Part shown: piece after piece, positions 10,795 through 21,471 of the stretch
Position numbering within the stretch: the first letter of the stretch is position 1
Layout of the letters: the number at the start of each line of letters is the position of its first letter
Source of the DNA: Lindgomyces ingoldianus
Taxonomy: Eukaryota > Ascomycota > Dothideomycetes > Pleosporales > Lindgomycetaceae
DNA length: 35,355 nt
Direction: 5' to 3'
NCBI RefSeq assembly: GCF_010093535.1
Contig: NW_022985189.1
Span: 552,797-588,151 of the forward strand
Notes under the pieces: model-generated
Seen by the model: the letters and a program-made list of their open reading frames with translations, nothing else
What the model was told of the DNA's origin: nothing
The model's database searches: none
Made by a program: the position numbers and the translations under genes

Positions 10795-12205
10795 CAGTAG
10801 TAGCTACTGCTGCTAGTAAAGTTACTAAGCTAAGACTTATACTATTTATAAAGTAGATATTATAAATTAGGTTTTCTTTATTATTGTAACGTACTTTATG
10901 AGCGAGTTGCTCACACACCTGAGTTGCTTACTTTTGCCAAGACCCTACTAAACTACCCTTTCTACACTAATGCATTCCCCACAACACTACTTAGACGCGC
11001 TAAAAGAATGTTAGATACAGCTTACACTCTAAGCTTTTAAATAAGACATAAAACTCTTAAAAAAATGTGCTATAGCTATATGTAAAGTTTTATAAAAGAT
11101 AATAAATAACTATAGCGCTAGATAACTTTTATAAGCTAATTCTACAGCTAAATTATAAAGGCTAGGTAATAAAAAGAAGTAGGTAATTATTAAGACTATA
11201 CTTAAGCTATATGCGCAAGGAATTTCCTCTTAGATAGCATTTATAGCTAATATAGCTAATTCTTTGCGCGCTAAGCGTAATCTAGGCTATGTTTACATAA
11301 ACTAGCCTAGTACATTTGTAAAGCGTTATTTAGAGCTTAAAGTAACATTTAAGTGTAAGTATAACTATAAAAAAGCTCTTTATAAGAGTCCTAGAGTAAT
11401 TTAGAGCAGGTTTAGCCTTATAGAGAATATTAAAGCTAAGTATAGCATCTAAGATAATAACACATACAACTTTAGCAAAACAAGGTTTATAATTAGCTAG
11501 ATATCTTTTAACTATACTTACGCTTAAAACTTTACTTTAAGCTCTAAATAACGCTTTATAAACATACTAGGCTAGTTTATGTAAACATAGCCTAGATTAT
11601 GCTTAGCGCATAAAGAATTAGCTATATTAGCTATAAATGCTATTTAAGAGGAAATTCCTTGCGCATATAGCTTAAGTATAGTCTTAATAATTACCTGCTT
11701 CTTTTTATTACCTAGCCTTTATAATTTAGCTGTAGAATTAGCTTATAAAAGTTGTCTAGTGCTATAGTTATTTATTATCTTTTATAGAACTTTATATATA
11801 GCTATAGCATATTTCTTTAAGAGTTTTATGTCTTATTTAAAAGCTTAGAGTGTAAGCTGTATCTAATGTTCTTTTAGCGCGTCTAAGTAGTGTTATGGGG
11901 AATGCATTAGTGTAGGAAGGGTGGTTTAGTAGGGTCTTAGCAAAAGTAAGCAACTCGGGTGTGTGAGCAACTCGCCCATGAAGTACGTTAAGAGGTACGT
12001 TAAGTGTTCTATTAAAGCTAGGCATAACACCTACACTTATATAATAGAAATAGATAATTTAGATAGAGGGACTATATCTAAAGAAAAGTCTACTACTATA
12101 CGTAGTATAAAAAATTATTATAGTGTTGCGTTGCGTGGCTGACTAGGCGTTTTAGTAGGGTTTGCTACTCTGCTCACTTGCGTGACCCGTTCGCTCATGA
12201 AACAC
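10795..12205. mobile_element. Third TIR family element, split by a foldback insertion
   Basis: Positions 10795-10886 match about 1235-1320, and 11991-12205 finish with the third-family terminus TGAAACACGT followed by TA. The terminal region carries TTTAGTAGGG, then CTCACTTGCGTGACC and a second related unit, as at 1391-1429. The 1100-bp foldback element occupies 10889-11988. The left terminus was not found: the sequence at 10765 (GTGTTTCAT) only weakly resembles the inverse of the right end. Confidence 0.5.
10889..11988. mobile_element. 1100-bp foldback element, copy 1
   Basis: Begins ACGTACTTTATGAGCGAGTT and ends in the inverse, flanked by TA (10887-10888 and 11989-11990). Nearly the whole element is an inverted repeat: two arms of about 430-480 bases around a loop of about 200 bases (about 11350-11540). 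The ends carry AGCAACTCG twice at 17-bp spacing (11949 and 11966). No reading frame of note, so it is non-autonomous. This is the least RIP-damaged copy (retains GCGCG and CGCCC), so it is probably the youngest or least repeated. Confidence 0.85.
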
Positions 12206-12659
12206 GTTATACCAAACAACTAAAACCCTCTTGTGTTTTCTACAGCAAGCTAGACAAGCGAAGAACGTGATACACCTAGCATGTACAGGTAAGATAACAG
12301 CAACCTACCTTTTCGCGAGAAACGTGTAGACAAATCTTGCATAAAGTATCCATAAGACTTCAGAAGAAATTCCAGGGCAATCAAATTCCGTGACTAGATG
12401 AAAATAGCAAGCAGGCGTGGAGAGGAATATTAAGACCAACAATCTCCGTATTGGAAAATAGGAGAAAGACAAATCGTTGACACCACGAACTTCAAACAAG
12501 GACTACAGCTTGTATCCGAGTAGCAAGACCCTTTACACTTGTCTGTGAGAAGCCCTGGTTCCACAACGATAAATTCCAGACATCTCTGCACAGACCTGAA
12601 CTATGTCTTCATGGCTAATACTAAAAGAGCACCAAGTCTCCGCCTCCCAAGTACTTCCC
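12206..12659. other. 3' flank of the GH18-like gene
   Basis: Intermediate base composition. The sequence holds short frames without family features, and no RNA gene is recognised. Confidence 0.5.
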
Positions 12660-13538
12660 TCATGGAAATACACTCTTCAAAACATCCCCATACTGCGCAT
12701 AACTTAACCCCATCTTCTCAATATCATAATCGTTCCAATACCCACCGCCCGCCAATCCACCCCTCTTACTCCACCCCGTAAACTTCGTACGCGCCTGTGC
12801 AACCGACGTCCCATAACTCGGCTTCGAATCATTCGTAACCCACACTAGCGGTACAACCTTCATGCCCAGCGAACTCTGCCAGCTCGCAGGATCATTGCTT
12901 GCGCCGCCGTCGTAGCACTGTAGATACACTCTGTCCATAAGTAGATTGGGCTCTGTGAGACCGTCGTTCAGCTGCGTGGTGATGGTGCGCCAGAAATTGG
13001 TGCTGGTGTAGGGGGAGATGGTATATTTGTATCCGATTTTGCCGAGCATCTTTGCAAAGGAGACTGTGCTGGACGAGTGATATATAGATTCGTCGTCATT
13101 ATTCACAGCGTCAAGACTCCATGCCGTCTTCAGCGCCTCAAAGTTACGATACAGTGGTGTCTCAGTGCTTGGCCCTGGTGCAGCCATCAGGTCGCGGACA
13201 TGCTGGGCGTTCATCGAGATCTCGAGCCTGTCGATACCTGTATCGTTTTTTTTGAATGAGCGGACTTTGTCGGCGAGTGCGTCGCCGCCAACGTATGCAC
13301 CGTTGGCTGCTATCTTAACGTCCTTACTTCCTGCGGTGTTCGAGTAGTACATTATGTCGCCATTATCGAGGATGCCGACACCGAACATGATAAGGGTGTT
13401 GAAGCCGGATGTTTTCAAGGCTGTGGTGTTTGACTTCATCACGTCCTTAAATAGGAATATACTCCGTATGCTCGCGGCGAATGAAGAGTGGAGGAGGAGC
13501 TGGAATAGGAGAGCTCTAAAGAGTGCGTAACACTTCAT
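12660..13538 (-). CDS. Secreted GH18-like (chitinase-fold) protein, probably non-catalytic
   Basis: A single-exon frame of 292 residues. Residues 1-21 (MKCYALFRALLFQLLLHSSF then A) look like a cleavable signal peptide. The body has features of fungal secreted TIM-barrel proteins related to GH18: FNTLIMFGVGILDNGD, GIDRLEISMNAQHV, GYKYTISPYT, MDRVYLQCYDGG, VVPLVWVTND and GGLAGGGYWNDYDIEKMG. The usual GH18 DxxDxDxE catalytic stretch is not visible. The corresponding strand appears to read GIDRLEIS, so chitinase activity is doubtful. Some annotations label relatives as coagulation factor 5/8-type or GH18-like. The gene sits alone between RIP-affected transposon blocks, a common location for lineage-specific secreted proteins or effectors in plant-associated fungi, but an effector role is inference only. 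Confidence 0.75.
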   Translation of the reverse strand: MKCYALFRALLFQLLLHSSFAASIRSIFLFKDVMKSNTTALKTSGFNTLIMFGVGILDNGDIMYYSNTAGSKDVKIAANGAYVGGDALADKVRSFKKNDTGIDRLEISMNAQHVRDLMAAPGPSTETPLYRNFEALKTAWSLDAVNNDDESIYHSSSTVSFAKMLGKIGYKYTISPYTSTNFWRTITTQLNDGLTEPNLLMDRVYLQCYDGGASNDPASWQSSLGMKVVPLVWVTNDSKPSYGTSVAQARTKFTGWSKRGGLAGGGYWNDYDIEKMGLSYAQYGDVLKSVFP

Positions 13539-15665
13539 CCTGTTCGGTGTCCGCGGTACTCCTCAGGATGTTCGAAGTGTGAATGTCGAGAGCGATGCGG
13601 AATGTCGCACTGGTGTTCTAGCCTGCTTGTGAGCGCACGGAATCAAGTCTGTTCTTAAAATTAGTTAAGCCTCGACACATTAATCTACCATACTAATAAT
13701 CTATTTTCTTTGCCTGGAGTAACGTTGTTTATAATTTAGTGGTGGCAAGTTTGTCTATAATATATTAAATTAGCGGGACTTTTAATAATTTAGCGACGGC
13801 TAATACAATGTACCTCATGTGGCTAGCTTTGCACAACTGCGCTGAGAATAAAAGAGATGATGCAAAGCAAAGAAAATTAACCGCCGCGTAAAAGATAAGC
13901 AACTTCGTTGCAAATGGAGAGGTGGTGTAAGCATGCAGCTATGTAGAAAGCTGATGAAGTGAAGTGTATTAGTCTAAGTCTAAGTGCTCTGTTGCAGAGT
14001 ATTTATTTACATCTAATAGCAGGGGCAGTGAGGGCCATGTTAGTGGCTAAGGGGATATAGTAAAGGTAGTAGGAGCTATAGTAACAGCAGTAGAGGCTGT
14101 TGAGGCACAGAGAAAGAAGGTTTCTGTACTAGGAATGCGACAAACTTAGCTAAACCACTAACTTTATGTAACTTGAAATGTAGAGTTATAAGTTTTTAAT
14201 AAAACTTCTCTTAAACTGCCTATTACTAATAAGTATATTTATTACAATATTAAAGGATACATAAATGTGCAGAGTTGCGAAGTAGAGTAGACTGTAATAG
14301 TTCTCTAATTATACAAAGTTTACTACTATAGCTTAAGTATTTTAATAAGGACCTTTTTAATAGTTAAAACTATTTAATATTAACTATTTTTATAACAAAA
14401 TATAGTACTTTTTAACTACATTTTTATAGATTTCTAATTTATACATTATAAAATAGAATAGCTACTGCTAAAAGTATTTTTCTGTATTTCTAAGCTAGAT
14501 CAGGCCTGGCTAAGAGCTGAAGCCGCGACCCATCTGTATAGGAGGTTGTATTTGTTCCCCTCTGCACCGCTGGTAAAAGGTAAAGATCTTCAGGACGTTT
14601 TATTATTGCTGTACTCGATACAACCATTGATATCCGATGGTGTACCTAACTTCAGGTTGAACACTCCCTCGTCCATTCTTTTAATTCTCTCCTCATTGAA
14701 AGATTTAAGAGTCTATAAAGATCTTAAATCCTAGAGTTCCCCCTACAGAGCACAAGTAAGAGTTATCCACTTTAGAATCCCTAACGGTTAGGCTTCCTCA
14801 CATGTAAACCGCATCCATTCCGACAAAGCGATATGCTCCCCGTCTAAAAACACGACGCGGGTACCTCGCGCATTCCTAGGGTGCAATCCCGCTTACTCGT
14901 TAGATTGTGCTTTTACCTGCAACTAAATACTCCTCTTCTTTAGCTGCATTCCTTGCACTTTTAATAGGCGCTGCCAGCTTAGTTAACTTACTACTTACTA
15001 CCTTATTATATAGCTGGTTATTTTATAGCTCTATGGTCCTAATTATTGTGCGTAAAACGCTGCAGAATAGCAAACAAGCGCTTCTTGAAGGCAGATCAAC
15101 TGCCTAAGGCCTAAGAAGCGGCAATGCATTAAGAGGCTTAAGGCTAGCACGTAAGTACTAAGGAAGTAACATTTTAAGGCGGATAAAGAGGCTAGATTAT
15201 CGTGTGGTGGATATTCTTAGCAAACTGCTCACAAAACACGCTAGATGTGTATAATCTGCATTGATTTCTGGCTATCCTAAGGCCCTCTTGAGAGATCTGC
15301 TCCTCCTGCAGCCGCGCAAGCACCTCTACTCCACCTAAAATCTATACAGGCTAACGTAAACGGCCAGTAAAAGGGCATTATATATAGTTACTGTACTGAT
15401 AACCACCTCTATACTTTACTAACCAGTACTAAATTTGATGTACTTTAGTGCTGCACTGCCGGGTGCGCTGACGGATGGCTGCGTTGGTACTCTGACGTAC
15501 TAACCATCGCAGTTAGAATTTAGTACACAGCGTTATTTGGCACTCTGCTGCCCTAGTAGTTATATTGACGTTGTATCCATTGCTGTGCTACATAGTTCAC
15601 TTAATAGCAGCAAGACTAAAGCTTAGAAATCGCCTTGTTTGACTGATCATATGGATATTATAGAG
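13539..15665. other. Gene-free region with transposon debris
   Basis: About 2.1 kb. 13539-13680 is the promoter side of the GH18-like gene. 14150-14500 is AT-rich and partly RIP-like. 14510-15350 has near-normal composition with no long frame and is probably old repeat debris: the minus and plus frames are short and broken, and no transposase motif is certain. A small inverted repeat lies at 15426-15526. Confidence 0.45.
15426..15526. repeat. 101-bp unit bounded by a 10-bp perfect inverted repeat
   Basis: GTACTAAATT at 15426-15435 is the exact inverse of AATTTAGTAC at 15517-15526. The interior is GC-rich (GCCGGGTGCGCTGACGG) compared with its flanks. It could be a small MITE, but no clear target duplication is seen and chance cannot be excluded. 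Confidence 0.3.
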
Positions 15666-17815
15666 TTAACTTTTGATGAAATCACCAACAGGAGAAACTG
15701 TTTCGATGCTTAGAGTACGATAAGATACAAGAGAGGCGACAGAAGAAACCTCTAAGATTGACAAGCGGCCGGAGTCATAGCCCAGAGCAACGATGTCCCC
15801 ATACAGAGAGTAGCGCAACCTGGTCGGTACTCAGAAGGGATCCAAAACATGTTCGTCATACCCTAGGTAAGCCCCTCCTCCCTGAGCGATATTTCGCTTA
15901 TAAGATTTGGAGTGTAAGTTGCTTCACTAGGAAAGAAAGAGGGAACACGCATAATCCCTTGTTGAGTCTCGAGAAATGTTCCGTCATTGGAGAACAAAAT
16001 GACGCGAGGATCAGCGCTACTTTGGAAAGTTTGTACCATATCATCCGTGCTGACGTCCTATAGCTTGACCACATTATCCTCTGATGCCGTTGCCAGCAGC
16101 TTACCGTCCGGCGAGAAGGCCATGACGTGGACTCATTTCAAATGGCGCTCGAGTGCCTGCAGCTCGGTACCCGCGCAAGTGTCCCATAGATTGATAGACC
16201 TGCCGTAAAATGTAAACGCCAGCACCTTGCCGTCCGGCAGGAAAGCACTGCTCTACTAGAGTCCTACGGCGTGATCGTCGTGTCGAGCGATGCCGACGCC
16301 AGCACCTTACCGTCTGGAGAGAAGTCCACCATAATGAGCGCCTTCAAATAGTCTTCAAGGGCCTGCAGCTCTGCACTTGTGTTAGCATCCCACAGCTTGA
16401 CTGTCTTGTCGTGCGATGCCGACGCTAGCACCTTGCTGTCCGGCGAGAAGGCCACCATCATGACCGCCTTTAAATGGCCCTCGAGCGTTTGCTGCACCGC
16501 GCCCGTGTTAGCGTCCCACAGCTTGACCGTCGTGTCGCTCGATGCCGACACCAAGGTCTTGCAGTCGTGAGAAGTCTACCGCGCTGACCGGCTCCGAATG
16601 GCTTTCAAGCGTCTGCAGCAATGCCGTCCAATTCTCTTCTACCCGGGGCAATCTCTTCATCCATCGAAGTACTTTGTCGACAAACTTCCTCTTCGCTACG
16701 CTCATGGCTGGTGCAAATACAAGTGAACTGCAGCATACCTGTAGAGCGGCCTGTTGGATCCTGGCCAGCTGTACAGCACAAACCGCTTCATCTCATGCAC
16801 GAATGCGTATAGGTCGGAACAACTACTTTCCTAAATAAAAATTCATGTATGGCTCTTGATGTGTAATAGAGATTATTATTACTAGCGCGAGCGACTCGAG
16901 AAAATCGATGGCGTGAATCCCTTCAGACACCTTACCCATCCAACTAAGCGCTCCAGGCCAGTGGAGAAAGTATTCTCTCAGGAACTCACGCACACAGTCG
17001 CCGCCGCTCCCCTAGCGCCGCTCTCCTGGAGATGTGTTATTAAATAGAGGCATGCTTATTGCATCTCTGGAGGAAGGCACAGCTCTATTTGGCTCCTCTC
17101 CACCTCAGCCACAAGCGCACCAGGAGAGCCGATGCCGCACACGTCCTGCTTGAGATAGCCTGACGTAAGTTGTATGCAATTATCGACTAACGATTGATGT
17201 GCTAGCTTCTCATCTACCAGAAATTGGCATCGAGAAATGGTCTATGTCCATCAGGAAGTCACGAAACGAATGATGGTGTAGACGGAGCGGGCCGGCATGG
17301 TCATTTGGAATATCGAGAATTGTATGAAGATCCTTCAGCATCCACCTTACCCTCTGCTTCTGAACAAGGAGGGAGTTGCTCAGGGATTTGACAGAGAGTG
17401 GAGAGAACAAAGTCACAACACTTCCGAGAATCTTTCGCAAAAGGCTTCTAAACTTGTTTGTTTTTCGTGCATTATACTCTAGCGTTAAAGAATAGCTATA
17501 TGGATTTTGTAGAGTTTTCCTTCGGGGGCAGGAGTGTCACCAGAGGCACTGTTCTCAAAAAATCATGCATAGGCTTTCGTCGGCAAATGCCCCCTCTAAA
17601 GCGACATGTTGTTGCCGCCCAGATGAAGAGACAACTTGTACGTTGAACAAGAGCCCCTTCTCAGCATCGAAGCAACCTTCTTCGCCAATGATCCGGAGGT
17701 TGTACTCTAGGGAAAGGGATATATTGTGGTCGATAATTAACGGCGATATGTTGTGCAGCACAAAGTCCTGATCCATTGTGTGCGTTAATCTGTGCAACAT
17801 CTTAGCAGTCGCGTC
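15666..17815 (-). pseudogene. NACHT-WD40 NLR-like protein, 5'-truncated and broken
   Basis: Read on the minus strand from 17815 to a stop at 15666. The upstream part (17800-17555, with FVLHNISPLIIDHNIS and LSLEYNLRIIGEEGC) resembles the region after the nucleotide-binding core. It is followed by a winged-helix-like segment (17440-17210: ILGSVVTLFSPLSV, LHTILDIPNDHAGPLRLHHH, SFRDFLMD), a linker helix region, and five or six WD40 repeats (about 16620-16040; TVKLWDANTGAVQQTLEGH, VAFSPDSKVLASASHDKT). The typical C-terminal tail follows (WIPSEYRPGCATL near 15800). Frame changes occur near 16560, 16250 and 15800, with stops around 17500, 17070 and 15860. The NACHT P-loop and effector domain are absent: the gene breaks at about 17815 where RIP-degraded sequence begins. 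The fragment itself is not RIP-like, so decay was by indels. Confidence 0.85.
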
Positions 17816-18179
17816 GCGTTGTTTTCGCCTTACTAAATATATCAGAACTTTAAGAAAGCAACAGCTTGCCTACATATATACCTAAATATCTGTTGTTTTA
17901 GTTAGATTTTAAAGAGGTATAGGCTTTTTAATACGAAGATAATGAAACTAAGTCTTAGCAGTTTTAAAAAGCTGTTAGTAATTATTTTTACTATAAAAAC
18001 TATAGCAAGAGTAGCTACGCGTTTAAAAACTAGTACTAGCTACTAAATATTAGCTAAAGCTTTTACTGCAGCAGTGTTTAAAGCACTTTTTAAAGCACTG
18101 TTTAAAATTTTAACAGTTAGAAGATTAAAAAAGCTAATATAAAATAAGTTACTTTTATAAATAAATAGTACGCTATATA
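17816..18179. mobile_element. AT-rich RIP-degraded sequence, unassigned
   Basis: An abrupt change to TpA-rich sequence at the truncated NLR pseudogene. Contains a short direct duplication around TTTAAAGCACTTTTTAAAGC (near 18078). The parent element is not recognised. It ends at the TA target of the foldback element. Confidence 0.4.
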
Positions 18180-19279
18180 ACATACACTATAGGCAAGTCG
18201 CTTACACACTTAAGTTACTTACTTTTACTAAGACCCTACTAAACTACTTTTTCTACACTAGCACATTTCTAACAACACTACTTAGACATGCTAAAAGAAT
18301 GTTAGATATAGCTTATACTTTAGACTTTTAAATAAAATATAATACTTTTAAAGTAACATAGTATAGCTATGTATAAAGTCTTTTAAAAAATAATAAATAA
18401 CTAATATACTAAATAACTTATATAAGCTAATTCTATAGCTTACTTATAAAGGCTAAATAATAATAAAAAGTAAGTAATTATTAAGCATATACTTAAGCTA
18501 TATATATAAGAATTTTTCTTTTAGCTAGTAACTATAGCTAATATAGCTAATCTTTTACATATTAAGTGTAGTCTAAGCTATGTTAGCATAAACTAGCCTA
18601 GTATAATTATAAAGTGTTATTTAAAGCTTAAAATAAAGTATTAAATGTAAGTATAGTTAGTAAATATTTAGTTTATTATAAAGCTTATTTTATTAAAGTT
18701 ATATATGTTATTATTCTAAATACTATACATAGCTTTTATATTCTTTATAAGGCTAAACTAGTGTTAAATTACTTTAAAAATTTTATAAAAAGCTTTTCTA
18801 TTATTATAGTTATACTTAAACTTTACATTAAGCTTTAGATAACACTTTATAAACACACTAAGCTAGTTTATGCTAATATAGCCTAAATTATGCTTACTAT
18901 GCAAAGAATTAGCTATATTAGCTATAGTTGCTAGCTAAAGAGAAAATCTTTGTGCATATATCTTAAGTATATACTTAATAATTACTTACTTTTTATTATT
19001 ATTTAGCTTTTATAAGTTAGCTATAAAATTAGCTTATAAAAGTTATTTAATATACTAGTTATTTATTATTTTTTAAAGAACTTTATATATAGCTATAGTA
19101 TATTACTTTGAAAGTGTTATATTTTATTTAAAAGCTTAAAGTATAAGCTATATCTAATATTCTTTTAGCATATCTAAGTAGTGTTGTTAGGAATATATTA
19201 GTATAAAAAGAGTAGTTTAGTAGAGCGTTAGTAAAAGTAAGTAACTTAGGTGTGTAAGAAACTTGCTTATAGTGTATGT
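18180..19279. mobile_element. 1100-bp foldback element, copy 2 (opposite loop orientation)
   Basis: Flanked by TA (18178-18179 and 19280-19281) and exactly 1100 bases long, like copies 1 and 3. The arms match the other copies, but the asymmetric loop (about 18640-18820) reads as the reverse complement of the loop in copies 1 and 3, so the element is inserted in the other orientation. Strongly RIP-mutated. Confidence 0.8.
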
Positions 19280-19433
19280 TACTAATTTATATATAATAAC
19301 TTAAAAGAGCGCTATTGTTCTAAGGTTATATATAAAAGATTTTAAAAAATAAATAATATAAAGCCTTTTAGCACTTAGCTATGTGTTTAAAAGGAAGCTT
19401 ATATAAGTGCTAAAAGATAAAGGAATTACACTA

Positions 19434-21471
19434 ACGTACCTAACGGGTTGGCCGGCCACTTTTGCTAAGCCCCTACTAAAACCACCCCATTCTGGCGCAA
19501 AACAGCCTACTTTAGCCCTATATAAAGTAATACAACATAAGATATTATTTAGAGTCTACTTTTACTACTTCCTTATACATATGTAAGTTATACTTAGTCT
19601 AATTACACTGCTTATATTACTTTTAACTTAGCTTACTTTTTTTAGTGCGCACCTGCGTCTTTAGCTTTTTTTTATTACTACACGCTCTAAACTTCTTTAG
19701 AGTAGTTAGACAAGCTTTATTCTTAACTATTAAAGTTTTTTTTGCCCAAATTTACTTTTTTTTTATGTAATTTATATTACATAGCAGCTTTATTTACTAC
19801 TTAAAGCTTTATAATCTCCTTTTAAGCTAACACTAGCTTATATGTAATAATTACTACCTCTTTTAAAACCTTTTTAAAGGCTTTTACTATAGATGTTAGT
19901 AAGCTATTTATATGCCTTTAAATTTTTACTTTTGTAAGCATTAATTATAACTTAAATTTAAAAGTATTATGTAAAGCTATGTAAGGCACTAAAGACATAA
20001 GGAACTGGATTGTATTGTCTATCTAGAGGAGTCCTTTGTAGGAGTCTATATACATGCGAAATAAGTGGGTGAGTCTTGGCAACAGATCATGGTGACAACG
20101 CATACAACTATAATAACGACGCATCTAATCATGGTGACAACGCATGCGACCATGGTGACAACGCATCTAACTATTGTGTGATTACTGCAAACATATTACT
20201 TAAGGTTTACAACTACTAAAGCTTATTATTAATAAGTAGTAGTAGTACTAAAGTACATAACTAGATATTAAAGGCTATTTTAACTTATTCTAGGTTAAAT
20301 AAGACTAAACTAGCGCCTTAAAACCCTTTTTAAATATTACTAAAAGTAATTACTACATTATAGGTGCGTATAAAGCATAGTAGAAACTTAAGTTTTATAA
20401 TATAAGTAATCTAGTTACATATAAGATCTTTAGCTTAGCACTTATATGCCTTTTTTAAAAGGGTAAAACAACCTATATTAAAAGGCTATAAAAGGTGTAA
20501 TAAGTGTAAAGGCATATAAATAATAATAATTTTATTTTTTTTATAGTACTACTAGAAATTAAGCAAGTTATAGCTTTTATAGCTATTAATAATAAAAAGC
20601 TAATAAGTGCTTTAACTACTATAGCTTAAGCTTATTTATTATTTAGCTATTCTTAGAGACTATAATAACCTAGTTCTAAAGTAGATTTTTTTATACTAAG
20701 TAAAAAAGTAATAGCAGCTTTTAAAAATAATAAAGAGTAAAATAGCCTACTTTATTATATTAATGCTTTAAATAACTATTATCTACTTTTTATTACTTTA
20801 CTATATTACTTTTAGCTGTTTTTATTTTTTTAAAGCTATAATAACTACTCTAGTTAATATTTAGCTTATTATAAAGCTTAACTTATTAAAGTTATATGTG
20901 TCTTTATCTTAGATACTGTACTTAGCTTTTATGTTAGCTACTAAGTAAAACTAGCTTTAAATAACCTCTAGATTCTTATAAAGCGCTTTTTTATAATTAT
21001 ACTTATAATTAAACTTTATTATAAACTTAGGGCAGTGCTTAACTTATATACTAGGCTAGTTTAAGCTAACCTAGCCTAGATTATGCTTTATGCGTAAGGA
21101 ATTAGCTATATTAGCTATAGCTATAAGCCTAAAGAGAAATCTATGTGTAATAAGCTTAAGTATATACTTAACAACAACTTTTTTTTAAGCTTAGTTAGAT
21201 TTCTTAATTTAGGCTAGTATTCTACTTATAAAGGCTGTCTAGCGCGTTAATTACTTAGTATTATGTAAAAAACATTATAGATAGCTGCAGCATGTTATAA
21301 AGAGAGTTTTAAGTCTTATTTAAAAGCTTAAAGAGTAAGCTATATTTAATGTTCTTTAGAAAATTTAATCTAGTGTTGTTGTTAAGGCATTATGTAGATA
21401 GGTAGAGTGTGGTGGGGGCTTAGCAAAAGTGGCCGGCTAACCTGTGTAGCCGGCCAACCTGTTAGGTACGT
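19434..21471. mobile_element. 2038-bp TIR element (family 1), complete but non-coding
   Basis: Starts ACGTACCTAACGGGTTGG and ends in the inverse, flanked by TA (19432-19433 and 21472-21473). The Copia copy at 24714 shows the uninterrupted TA site. The imperfect TIR spans about 55 bases. The right end has GGCCGGCTAACC and AGCCGGCCAACC at 17-bp spacing; the left end has one unit. The right half (20830-21471) is homologous to the foldback loop and arm. The left half (19560-20510) is unique and contains a 21-bp tandem repeat. No transposase is recognised. Confidence 0.8.
20088..20171. repeat. 21-bp minisatellite, four units
   Basis: Units start at 20088, 20109, 20130 and 20151. Three share CATGGTGACAACGCAT exactly; the second reads TATAATAACGACGCAT. 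A decayed fifth may start at 20172. It is much richer in GC than its surroundings. Confidence 0.8.

Noticed and set aside
14850..14920. tRNA-like stretch with GGTGCAATCCCGC
   Set aside because: No consistent cloverleaf or canonical A and B boxes could be formed by eye.
15061..15250. Possible transposase C-terminal tail near 15061-15240
   Set aside because: Codon-level resemblance to a Lys/Arg-rich tail was too weak in any frame to name a family.
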